Positions 49,652 to 56,826 of a DNA stretch of 64,000 nucleotides are shown here, in pieces. A program made the translations under genes and the position numbers. Where the stretch lies: the NCBI RefSeq assembly GCF_001598435.1, contig NZ_BCYY01000017.1, forward strand, positions 59,340-123,339, read 5' to 3'. Every line of letters begins with the position of its first letter. Positions within the stretch are counted from its first letter, which is position 1. This DNA is from Sphingomonas pituitosa NBRC 102491. GTDB taxonomy: Bacteria; Pseudomonadota; Alphaproteobacteria; Sphingomonadales; Sphingomonadaceae. The notes beneath the pieces are model-generated. The model was not told the origin of the DNA. It ran no database searches and saw only the letters and a list, made by a program, of their open reading frames with translations.

Positions 49652-51214
49652 ATGGCGATGGCGCGTATTCTTGGGACGATTTGCCTGGGGCTCGCGATCG
49701 CCGTCGCCGCTACCTTCGCGCGGCTGTTCCTGAAGGCGCGCGCGGGCCACCGTGCAGCCGAAGACGCGAATCGCGCGCAGACCGAACGGCTCTGCGCGGA
49801 GATTGCCGCCCATCGCGAAACCGAAAACGCGCTCGCGCACGCCAAGGACGCGGCCGAGGCCGCCAACGCCGCCAAGACGCGCTACCTCGTCGCCGTGAGC
49901 CACGAGATCCGCTCGCCGCTCAACGCCATCTATGGCTATGCCCAGCTGCTCGAGCGCGGCGACTCGATCCCGCCGCGCGAGGCGGGCGGGGTGATCCGGC
50001 GCTCGGCCGAGCATCTCACCAACCTCGTCGAGGGCCTGCTCGACATCTCGCGCGTCGAAAGCGGCGTGCTGCAGGTGCGGCAGGAACTGGTGCGGCTGCC
50101 GGCTTTGCTCGACCAGGTGGTGGAGATGTTCCGCGTCCAGGCCTCGGCCAAGGGGCTGTCGCTCGACTATGTCGTGGAAGGGCGGCTGCCCGCCTATGTC
50201 CGTACCGACGAGAAACGGCTGCGGCAGATCCTGATCAACCTTCTGTCCAACGCCATCAAATATACCGAGAAGGGCGGCGCGACGCTCACCGTGCGCTATC
50301 GCAGCCAGAGTGCGGCGATCGAGGTGCGCGATACCGGCCCGGGCATCCCGCCCGAGGATCTGGAGCGCATCTTCGAGCCGTTCGAGCGCGGCAGGGAAAC
50401 CGATGCGGCGATGCAGCCGGGCATCGGCCTCGGTCTGGCGATCACCCGCGTGCTGGCGCGCATCCTCGGCGGCGAAGTAACGGTGACCAGCGAGGTGGGA
50501 ACGGGCAGCAGCTTCCTGCTCCGCCTGATGCTGCCCGAGCCTCTCGAGGCACCTGCAGGCGCCGCGGCCTATCGCCGCGTCACCGGCTATCAGGGGCCGC
50601 GCAAGACCATCCTCGTGATCGACGACAGCCCCGCGCAGACCACGGTGGTCAACCATCTGCTGCGGCCGCTCGGCTTCTCGGTGTTCGAGGCGGGCGGTGG
50701 CGCAGCGGGGCTCGCGCTGGCCGACCATTGCGTACCGGACCTGGTGCTGCTCGACATCCAGATGCCGGGTACCAGCGGCTGGGACGTTGCCGAGCAGCTG
50801 CGCGCCCGGTCTGGCCCGGGGCTGCGCATCGTGATGGTCTCGGCGAACGCGCACGAATTCCATGCCGGGCGGGACGGCCACCGCGCGCACGATGCCTTCC
50901 TTACCAAGCCGGTCGATCTGGATGCGCTGCTCGACATGATCGCCCGGCAGCTGGGGCTCGACTGGATCATCGAGGATGCCGAAGCCGCGCCAGCGCCGCC
51001 GCGTCCGCCGCTGGCGCTGCCGGACGCGGCAACGCCCTATCTCGAAGAGCTTCGCCGCTTTATGAAACTCGGGCATGTCCGTGGAATCGAAGCGACACTC
51101 GTGAACCTGGAGAGGGACGTCCCCGAAAGCGCCGATCTCGTCGCGCGGCTGCGGCCGCAGCTGGAGGGGTTCGACCTGCGCGGGCTGGCAAGGACGCTCG
51201 ACGATGCCCGCTAG
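49652..51214 (+). CDS. Hybrid sensor histidine kinase with receiver domain
   Basis: A 520-residue protein: one N-terminal hydrophobic helix (about 5-27), a coiled coil, HisKA domain (VAVSHEIRSPLNAIYGYAQ, His near 84), HATPase_c (NLLSNAIKYTEKGG; GIGLGLAITR), a receiver domain (about 315-435; Asp in LVLLDIQMPGTSG) and a short helical C-terminal region. There is no recognisable periplasmic sensor, so the signal may come through the membrane helix or a partner. It overlaps the response-regulator gene by 11 bases and is divergent from the guanidine/urea operon. Confidence 0.88.
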   Translation: MAMARILGTICLGLAIAVAATFARLFLKARAGHRAAEDANRAQTERLCAEIAAHRETENALAHAKDAAEAANAAKTRYLVAVSHEIRSPLNAIYGYAQLLERGDSIPPREAGGVIRRSAEHLTNLVEGLLDISRVESGVLQVRQELVRLPALLDQVVEMFRVQASAKGLSLDYVVEGRLPAYVRTDEKRLRQILINLLSNAIKYTEKGGATLTVRYRSQSAAIEVRDTGPGIPPEDLERIFEPFERGRETDAAMQPGIGLGLAITRVLARILGGEVTVTSEVGTGSSFLLRLMLPEPLEAPAGAAAYRRVTGYQGPRKTILVIDDSPAQTTVVNHLLRPLGFSVFEAGGGAAGLALADHCVPDLVLLDIQMPGTSGWDVAEQLRARSGPGLRIVMVSANAHEFHAGRDGHRAHDAFLTKPVDLDALLDMIARQLGLDWIIEDAEAAPAPPRPPLALPDAATPYLEELRRFMKLGHVRGIEATLVNLERDVPESADLVARLRPQLEGFDLRGLARTLDDAR

Positions 51215-52121
51215 CGAGCCTGGCGCCACGATCCTGGTGGTGGACGACACCCCCGAATCGCTCCGCTTCCTTACCGCGACGCTGGAGCAGGCGGGGATGA
51301 CCGTGCTGATCGCGGTCGACGGGCTCGCCGCGCTGGAACTGCTGGAGCATGGCACGCCCGACCTGATCCTGATGGACGCGGTGATGCCGGGGCTCGACGG
51401 GTTCAGCACGACGCGGCGGATCAAGGGCGACGGTCGCTTCCGCCATGTCCCGGTGATCTTCATGACCGGACTGACCGAAAGCGAGCATGTCGTGCGCGGG
51501 CTCGATGCGGGCGCGGTGGATTATGTCCACAAGCCGATCGTGGTCGACGAGCTGCTGGCGCGGGTGACGGTGCACCTCGCCAATGCGCGGATCACCCAGA
51601 GCAGCCAGCTGGCGCTGGACACCGCCGGGCGGCCCTCCTTCGCGGTGGATGGTGACGGGCAGACGAGCTGGCTGACCCCGCTCGCCGCCGACACGCTGGA
51701 GCGGCTGTTCCCCGACTGGTCGCCGCGTGACCTGCAGCTGCCAGACGAAATCGCGGCGATCGTGCGGCGGCTGCAGGATCCGGCGGTGCCGGCGGGCGCG
51801 CAGGCGGGCCTGCAGATCGGCGACAGCGCGCTCCAGTGCAGCTTTCTGCGCCAGACCAGCGCGCGCGAATGGCTGTTCCGGCTGACCGAGAAGCGCGAAG
51901 GCGATGCCGAACGCGTGCTCGCCGAGCGCCACGGCCTCACCTCGCGCGAGGCGGAGGTGCTGGTATGGCTCAGCCGCGGCAAGCAGAATCGCGAGATCAG
52001 CGAGATTCTGGAGATCAGCCCGCGGACCGTGAACAAGCATCTCGAGCAGATCTTCCAGAAGATGGGCGTGGAGAACCGCGCCTCGGCCACCGCCATCGCT
52101 GTGGCGACGCTGGCGGGATGA
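51204..52121 (+). CDS. LuxR-type response regulator
   Basis: A 305-residue regulator: receiver (about 9-125; VVDDTPES, Asp in LILMDAVMPGLDG, Lys in VHKPIVV), a middle segment of about 110 residues without a clear domain, and a C-terminal LuxR/FixJ HTH (about 240-300; LTSREAEVLVWLSRGKQNREISEIL then SPRTVNKHLEQIFQKMGV). It is the likely output of the upstream hybrid kinase. Targets are unknown; the guanidine/urea operon and the TACGTCAAACG-linked genes are the nearest candidates. Confidence 0.9.
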   Translation: MPASEPGATILVVDDTPESLRFLTATLEQAGMTVLIAVDGLAALELLEHGTPDLILMDAVMPGLDGFSTTRRIKGDGRFRHVPVIFMTGLTESEHVVRGLDAGAVDYVHKPIVVDELLARVTVHLANARITQSSQLALDTAGRPSFAVDGDGQTSWLTPLAADTLERLFPDWSPRDLQLPDEIAAIVRRLQDPAVPAGAQAGLQIGDSALQCSFLRQTSAREWLFRLTEKREGDAERVLAERHGLTSREAEVLVWLSRGKQNREISEILEISPRTVNKHLEQIFQKMGVENRASATAIAVATLAG

Positions 52122-53662
52122 GCGCGGCGGCGGCGCGGGCGGCGCTGGAGCAGGGCGATTTCGATGCGGCGGTCCGGCTGGCTTCGTCGGCGCTTCCCTC
52201 CGCCGAGGCTGCCTTTCTGCTGGGCGTGATCGCGGCGGAGCAGGGGCGTATCGGCGCGGCGATCCGGCAGATCGAGGCGGCGGTGGCGGAGGACCCGCGC
52301 GGCGAATTTCGCGCGCAGCTGGCCCGGCTCTACACGCTGGTGCGGCGCGACGGCGATGCGGCCGAACAGCTCGCCGCGATCGAGGCCGAGCCGCCGGCCG
52401 ATGCGCTGTCGCGCGACACGATCGGCTGCGTCTATGCGCGGCTCGGCGACCATGAAGCGGCGCTGCCGCACTTCACCGTAGCGGTGACGCTGGCGCCGGA
52501 GAACGACGCGTTCCTCTACAACCACGCAGCGACGTTGAGCTTTCTCGGCCAGGCCGACGATGCCGAGGCGGCGCTGGAGACGCTGCTCGCCCGCAGCCCC
52601 GACGATGCGCGCGCGCACCATCTGCTCGCCGGGCTGCGCAAGCAGGGCGCCGACCGGAACCACGTCGCCCGGCTGGAGGCGGCCACGCGGCGCGCGCGCG
52701 GGCCCGACCGGCTGCTCACCGGCTATGCGCTGGCCAAGGAGCTGGAGGATATCGGCCGCGGCGACGAAGCGCTGGCCCGGCTGCTGGAAGTCAACGCCGA
52801 ACATCGCGCGGCGCTGGGTTATGATCCGGCGCGCGATGCGGCGATCGTCGACGCGGTGGTGGGAAGCTGGCCCGCTTTCGCGACGGCACCGGCAACGGAT
52901 TGCCCGGCGGAGGCGCCGATCCTGATCATCGGCATGCCGCGCACCGGCACCACGCTGGTCGACCGTATCCTCGCCGCGCACCCGGCGGTGGAAAGCGTCG
53001 GCGAGCTCCAGGTCCTGCCGCTGGCGGTGAAGGCCGCGTCCGGCACCCGCAGCCGCACGGTGCTCGATCCCGAGACGCTGCACGCCGCCGGCGGCGCCGA
53101 TCTCGGCGCGATCGGCCGCGACTATCTGGTGCGTGCGGCGCATCACCGGCGGATGCCCGATCGGCGCTTCGTCGACAAATTTCCGGGCAATTTCCATTAT
53201 GCCGGCATCGCCGCGCGGGCGCTGCCGAACGCTGCGATCGTCTGCCTGCGGCGCAACCCGATGGACACGGTGCTGGCGAACTTCCGCAACCTGTTCGCGA
53301 TCAGCTCGCGCTATTACGACTATAGCTATGACCTGCTCGACATCGCCGCCTATGTCGCGGGGTTCGAGCGGCTGATGGCCTTGTGGCGCACGGCGCTGCC
53401 CGGCCGCATCCTGGAGCTGCGCTACGAAGATATCGTCGCCGACCAGGAAGGCGCGACGCGGCGGCTGCTCGCGCATTGCGGGCTCGACTGGTCGGACCGC
53501 TGCCTCGATTTTCACGCGCAGGGCGGGGCGGTCTCGACCCCGAGCGCGGCGCAGGTCCGCCGCCCGATCTACCGCGACTCGGTGGCGCGCTGGCGCCGGC
53601 ACGAAGCGGTGCTGGCACCCGTCGCCGCCTATTTCGCCGAGCGCGGCATCGCCATCGACTGA
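52118..53662 (+). CDS. TPR-domain sulfotransferase family protein
   Basis: A 514-residue protein. The N-terminal ~230 residues are TPR-like helical repeats (GDFDAAVRLASSALP; LGDHEAALPHFTVAV). The C-terminal half is a PAPS-dependent sulfotransferase fold, with the 5'-phosphosulfate loop IIGMPRTGTTLVDRIL near 268 and the 3'-phosphate motif LRRNPMDTVLANFRNLF near 372. The acceptor is unknown. Its start overlaps the response-regulator stop (ATGA), so it is part of that operon. Confidence 0.85.
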   Translation: MSAAAARAALEQGDFDAAVRLASSALPSAEAAFLLGVIAAEQGRIGAAIRQIEAAVAEDPRGEFRAQLARLYTLVRRDGDAAEQLAAIEAEPPADALSRDTIGCVYARLGDHEAALPHFTVAVTLAPENDAFLYNHAATLSFLGQADDAEAALETLLARSPDDARAHHLLAGLRKQGADRNHVARLEAATRRARGPDRLLTGYALAKELEDIGRGDEALARLLEVNAEHRAALGYDPARDAAIVDAVVGSWPAFATAPATDCPAEAPILIIGMPRTGTTLVDRILAAHPAVESVGELQVLPLAVKAASGTRSRTVLDPETLHAAGGADLGAIGRDYLVRAAHHRRMPDRRFVDKFPGNFHYAGIAARALPNAAIVCLRRNPMDTVLANFRNLFAISSRYYDYSYDLLDIAAYVAGFERLMALWRTALPGRILELRYEDIVADQEGATRRLLAHCGLDWSDRCLDFHAQGGAVSTPSAAQVRRPIYRDSVARWRRHEAVLAPVAAYFAERGIAID

Positions 53663-53670
53663 GTGCCGTG

Positions 53671-53681
53671 TACGTCAAACG
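53671..53681 (+). promoter_or_regulatory. TACGTCAAACG motif, copy before the small secreted protein
   Basis: Exact copy of the 11-mer, starting nine bases after the sulfotransferase stop and ending 41 bases before the start at 53723. Downstream it continues with CATGG, also seen in the copy at 56725. Confidence 0.45.
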
Positions 53682-53722
53682 GCGCATGGTGCGTCGCGGC
53701 GGGGTCGTTCAGCGTCGCGGGC

Positions 53723-54097
53723 ATGGCAATATTCTCTCGTCTCGCCTTGGGTGCCGCGCTGCTGATCGCGCCGGCGGCGCATGCGGACGGGCTTCCCACC
53801 GCCAAGCTGGTCCGCTGCGAGGGGGGCGACTGCCTGCTGATCCGCGGCATGCGCAGCGCTTCGACGGCGACGATCACGATCAACGACCGCGCCGTCGCGG
53901 CAAGCGGTCGGCGCGGCTGGAAGGTCCGGGTGCCGGTGGCGCAGGTCCGTGAACTTGCCGCGCCATTCGCCCGTACCCTGGAGGTGGCGGTGCGCGATGC
54001 CGCCGGGCGGGTCGAGCGCCGCGAAAGCGTGCGCTTGCCGGTCGGGCTGATGGGGCACACCACCGAGCTGGCCTCGCTGGTGGTACGCGCACGGTGA
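53723..54097 (+). CDS. Small secreted protein of unknown function
   Basis: A 124-residue protein with a signal peptide (MAIFSRLALGAALLIAPAAHA). The mature ~100 residues hold a Cys pair (RCEGGDC near 32-38) that could form a disulfide, and are beta-rich, with many Val/Arg/Ala. The ATG at 53723 gives the signal peptide; the frame also opens with GTG 53663, which would add a stretch containing the regulatory motif and is rejected. Family not recognised. Confidence 0.7.
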   Translation: MAIFSRLALGAALLIAPAAHADGLPTAKLVRCEGGDCLLIRGMRSASTATITINDRAVAASGRRGWKVRVPVAQVRELAAPFARTLEVAVRDAAGRVERRESVRLPVGLMGHTTELASLVVRAR

Positions 54098-54304
54098 TTC
54101 GTAATAACGATGGAGTTGCGGCAATGGGTATGAAGAAACGATAGAGTCGTAATACAGGATTGCTGCATTGCAGAACTTCCGCTATCATCGTGGTTCGGAA
54201 GTTGATCGGCGTTTCCGCATCTTTTCGTATTGATCTTTGTTGTCTCCACAACTAGACGCGCCCCAACCGCTCGGGTGAGGCGGTCTTGGTTGCAGGAGAT
54301 TGCC

Positions 54305-54637
54305 ATGAAGATGCTCGTCGCGGCCGCCGCCGCCCTTTCGATCAGCACCGCTGCCTTTGCCGGCGCCACCGACACGAGCTTCGGCAAGCCGAGCGCGACG
54401 CTGACGCTCGCCGGGCTCGATCTCGCCACCGCCGATGGCCAGCAGCGCCTCGCCACCCGCGTCGACCAGGCTGCCCGCGCGGTGTGCGGCGAGAGCCTTG
54501 CCACGATCCACCCGGACCTCGAAGCCCGCGCGCGCCTGTGCCGCGCCGACGTGGCCGAGCAGGTCCGCACCCAGATCGAAGCGCGCGTCGCCCAGGCGGC
54601 CAAGACGCGCGGCGTGCAGGTCGCCGCGCTGCGCTGA
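54305..54637 (+). CDS. UrcA-family secreted protein
   Basis: A 110-residue protein with a signal peptide (MKMLVAAAAALSISTAAFAG) and the UrcA pattern: LDLATADGQQRLATRVDQAA, a Cys in AVCGES and a second Cys in ARLCRADVAEQV. UrcA proteins are small periplasmic proteins of sphingomonads and relatives without a known function. ATG 54305 follows AGGAG. The 207-base region upstream is AT-rich for this genome and must hold its promoter. Confidence 0.85.
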   Translation: MKMLVAAAAALSISTAAFAGATDTSFGKPSATLTLAGLDLATADGQQRLATRVDQAARAVCGESLATIHPDLEARARLCRADVAEQVRTQIEARVAQAAKTRGVQVAALR

Positions 54638-54661
54638 ACCCACTCTACTATACGGCAAGTG

Positions 54662-54696
54662 CGGCCGCGTGTGTCCCGAAAGGATGCTCGCGGCCG
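54662..54696 (+). terminator. Hairpin after the UrcA gene
   Basis: CGGCCGCG (54662-54669) pairs with CGCGGCCG (54689-54696), 19-base loop, followed by a short T-containing stretch (GTCGTTT). A moderate intrinsic terminator candidate 24 bases after the UrcA stop. Confidence 0.45.
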
Positions 54697-54712
54697 TGTC
54701 GTTTGGGCCTGC

Positions 54713-54723
54713 TACGTCATTCG
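54713..54723 (+). promoter_or_regulatory. TACGTCATTCG, variant of the shared motif
   Basis: Matches TACGTCAAACG at 9 of 11 bases and, like the copy at 38353, is preceded by GC. It lies 87 bases before the second hydroxylase gene. Confidence 0.35.
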
Positions 54724-54810
54724 GCCACCTGCGCAGGCATCGTTTGCAGGCCTAGGCTCCGGGTCAAAGAGAGGCGGCTCCGCCTCGCTCGCGATCGGGA
54801 CGACAAGCGC

Positions 54811-55698
54811 ATGACCAAAGGGCTCGTGAACCTCCTTCCGCCGGCGACCGTGGTCGCGGTCGTCTGCTTCTGGGCGTTTGCGCCCGCGGCCATGCTCGCC
54901 AATCCCTGGACGATCGTGATCGTGTCGGCGCTGATCACGCTGTATATCCAGGGCCTCGAATTCCTGTTCGAGCGGCACGCGGGCTGGCGGATGAACTGGC
55001 GCGAGTTCTGGACCGACCTGTTCTATGTCGTGCTCAGTTCGACCGCGATCTCCTGGGTGTCGCGCACGCTGGCCGATACGCCGCTGCTCGCGCTCAAGCA
55101 GTCGCTGGGCATCGCGACGCCTTGGGCCATGCACTGGCCGTTTCTGGCGCAGGTGGCGCTGGTGGTGTTCCTGATCGAGTTCGGCCAATATTGGATGCAC
55201 CGGCTGATGCACAATTCGGCGCCCTTCTGGATGACGCATGCGCCGCACCACCACCTCACCCAGCTCAACGCGGCCAAGGGCTATGTCGGCAATCCGATCG
55301 AGCTGTTCCTGATCAGCCTCAGCGTCGTCGCGCTGTTCGACCTGCCGCTGACCGCGATCTTCTGCGCGGTGAGCGTACTGGGCGTCGTCTCGGGCTTCGC
55401 GCACGCCAATGTCCGTTCGGACCCGCCGATCTGGTACAGCTTCGTGTTCACCACGATCCGCCACCACAGCCTGCACCATTCGGTGCCGTACGAGGACACG
55501 CGCTGCAACTATGGCAACTCGCTGATCCTGCTCGACCGTATCTTCGGCACCTACAAGGAAGGCGAGGCATCGCTGGTCGGCCAGGACGAGCGGCGGCGGT
55601 TGTCGATCCGCGAGCAATGGCTGTTCCCGTTCCAGCCGATCCTTGCGCGGCTGAAGCAGCAGCGGCCGGCGGCCACCACCGATGTGGCGGCGGGCTGA
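54811..55698 (+). CDS. Fatty acid hydroxylase / sterol desaturase family protein, copy 2
   Basis: A 295-residue paralogue of the protein at 37333-38280, similar over the whole length. His boxes: HRLMH (near 130), THAPHHH (near 142) and HHSLHH (near 221), so the di-iron site is complete. About four membrane helices. Start ATG 54811 has a weak purine stretch (GGGACGACAAG) upstream. It is followed three bases later by the beta-propeller gene. Confidence 0.85.
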   Translation: MTKGLVNLLPPATVVAVVCFWAFAPAAMLANPWTIVIVSALITLYIQGLEFLFERHAGWRMNWREFWTDLFYVVLSSTAISWVSRTLADTPLLALKQSLGIATPWAMHWPFLAQVALVVFLIEFGQYWMHRLMHNSAPFWMTHAPHHHLTQLNAAKGYVGNPIELFLISLSVVALFDLPLTAIFCAVSVLGVVSGFAHANVRSDPPIWYSFVFTTIRHHSLHHSVPYEDTRCNYGNSLILLDRIFGTYKEGEASLVGQDERRRLSIREQWLFPFQPILARLKQQRPAATTDVAAG

Positions 55699-55701
55699 GC
55701 G

Positions 55702-56634
55702 ATGGTCTGGATGCCGATGCTCGCCATGCTGCTCGCCGCCGCGCCTGGGGCCGCCGATCCGCAGCCGCACGAGGAACAGGTGCTCACCGTGCCCGGCTTC
55801 GCCGACTTCCTCGCGGTGGATGGGGATAGTGTCTGGGCGACCAACAAGGGCCGCGTCGAGCGCTGGTCGCGCGCCGGCAAGCTTGCCGAGGTGGTGATGC
55901 CGCATCCGTGCGGCGCGATGGCAATCGCCGCGGACTCGCTGTGGGTGGCCGACTGCAAGGACGGCACGCTCAACCGCATCGACCTCAAGACCGCCAGGCT
56001 GCTGGCAGCGATCCCCACCGGAATCGCCAATCCCAAGGGCGAGCTGAACGTCGTCGCCGGTGCCGGATCAATCTGGGTGGCAAGCGACAATGCGGGCAAG
56101 ATCGCCCGGGTGGATCCTGCCGACAATCATGTCGTCGCGTCGATCGCGGTCGACCCGGGCACGCACTATTTGGCCTTCGGGTTCGATGCGCTCTGGGCGG
56201 TGAGCAGCGAACAGCAGTCGCTCCAGCGGATCGATCCCGCCACCAACCAGGTGACGGCACGGACCAAACTCGGCAAGCAGCCGGGCTTTCTTGCGGCGGG
56301 CGAGGGCGCGGTATGGGTGCAGGAGCAGGGCGACGGCACGCTCGCGCGGATCGATCCCGCCACGGTGGCGGTCTCCGGCCGGGTGAAGATCGGCGCGGAC
56401 CTGCTCTACGGCGATATCGATACCGGCGGCGGCGCGGTGTGGCTGCGCACCACGGCCGATCAGGCCTTCGTCACCGTCGATCCCGCGTCGCTCGCGATCC
56501 TCGGTCGTCTGGGCAAGCCGAGCGGCAGCGGCGCGTTGCGTTTCGCGGGGACCGGCGTGTGGACCAGCGCACACGACGTCCACACGCTGTCCTGGTGGAG
56601 CCTCGCACCGGCTGCCAGCGGCACCGCGCGATAA
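55702..56634 (+). CDS. Periplasmic beta-propeller (YncE/Vgb-like) protein
   Basis: A 310-residue secreted protein: signal peptide (MPMLAMLLAAAPGAADP), then about six to seven repeats of the VDGDSVWATN, AADSLWVAD, GAGSIWVASD, GFDALWAVSS, GEGAVWVQEQ type, i.e. propeller blades each with a conserved Trp and a following RIDPAT strand. Related proteins include YncE and virginiamycin-B-lyase-like folds. No catalytic residues can be named. It starts three bases after the hydroxylase stop and is likely in one operon with it. Confidence 0.8.
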   Translation: MVWMPMLAMLLAAAPGAADPQPHEEQVLTVPGFADFLAVDGDSVWATNKGRVERWSRAGKLAEVVMPHPCGAMAIAADSLWVADCKDGTLNRIDLKTARLLAAIPTGIANPKGELNVVAGAGSIWVASDNAGKIARVDPADNHVVASIAVDPGTHYLAFGFDALWAVSSEQQSLQRIDPATNQVTARTKLGKQPGFLAAGEGAVWVQEQGDGTLARIDPATVAVSGRVKIGADLLYGDIDTGGGAVWLRTTADQAFVTVDPASLAILGRLGKPSGSGALRFAGTGVWTSAHDVHTLSWWSLAPAASGTAR

Positions 56635-56724
56635 TTCCCCTCCACGGGCGGAACAGCGCCGCGTGCCTGTTGCAGGTGCGCGGCGTTTTCGCGTGTGTCC
56701 CCGTGCGGGATTGCTGCGATGCGG

Positions 56725-56735
56725 TACGTCAAACG
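56725..56735 (+). promoter_or_regulatory. TACGTCAAACG motif, copy before the second TonB receptor
   Basis: Exact copy of the 11-mer, 91 bases before the receptor start, followed by CCCCATGG; the copy at 53671 has GCGCATGG at the same place. Confidence 0.45.
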
Positions 56736-56826
56736 CCCCATGGCGGCGCACCCCTTTTCCCCAAAGTCTGCATGTCGAAGCCAGTCGCCAGTGGCGGCAA
56801 ACGACGGATAACAAAAGGGGGCTAGG

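Noticed and set aside
54101..54155. GTAATAA (54101) and GTAATAC (54149) as a third NikR-like operator
   Set aside because: Both half-sites have the same orientation and the spacing is 41 bases, not the inverted N14 layout of the other two sites.
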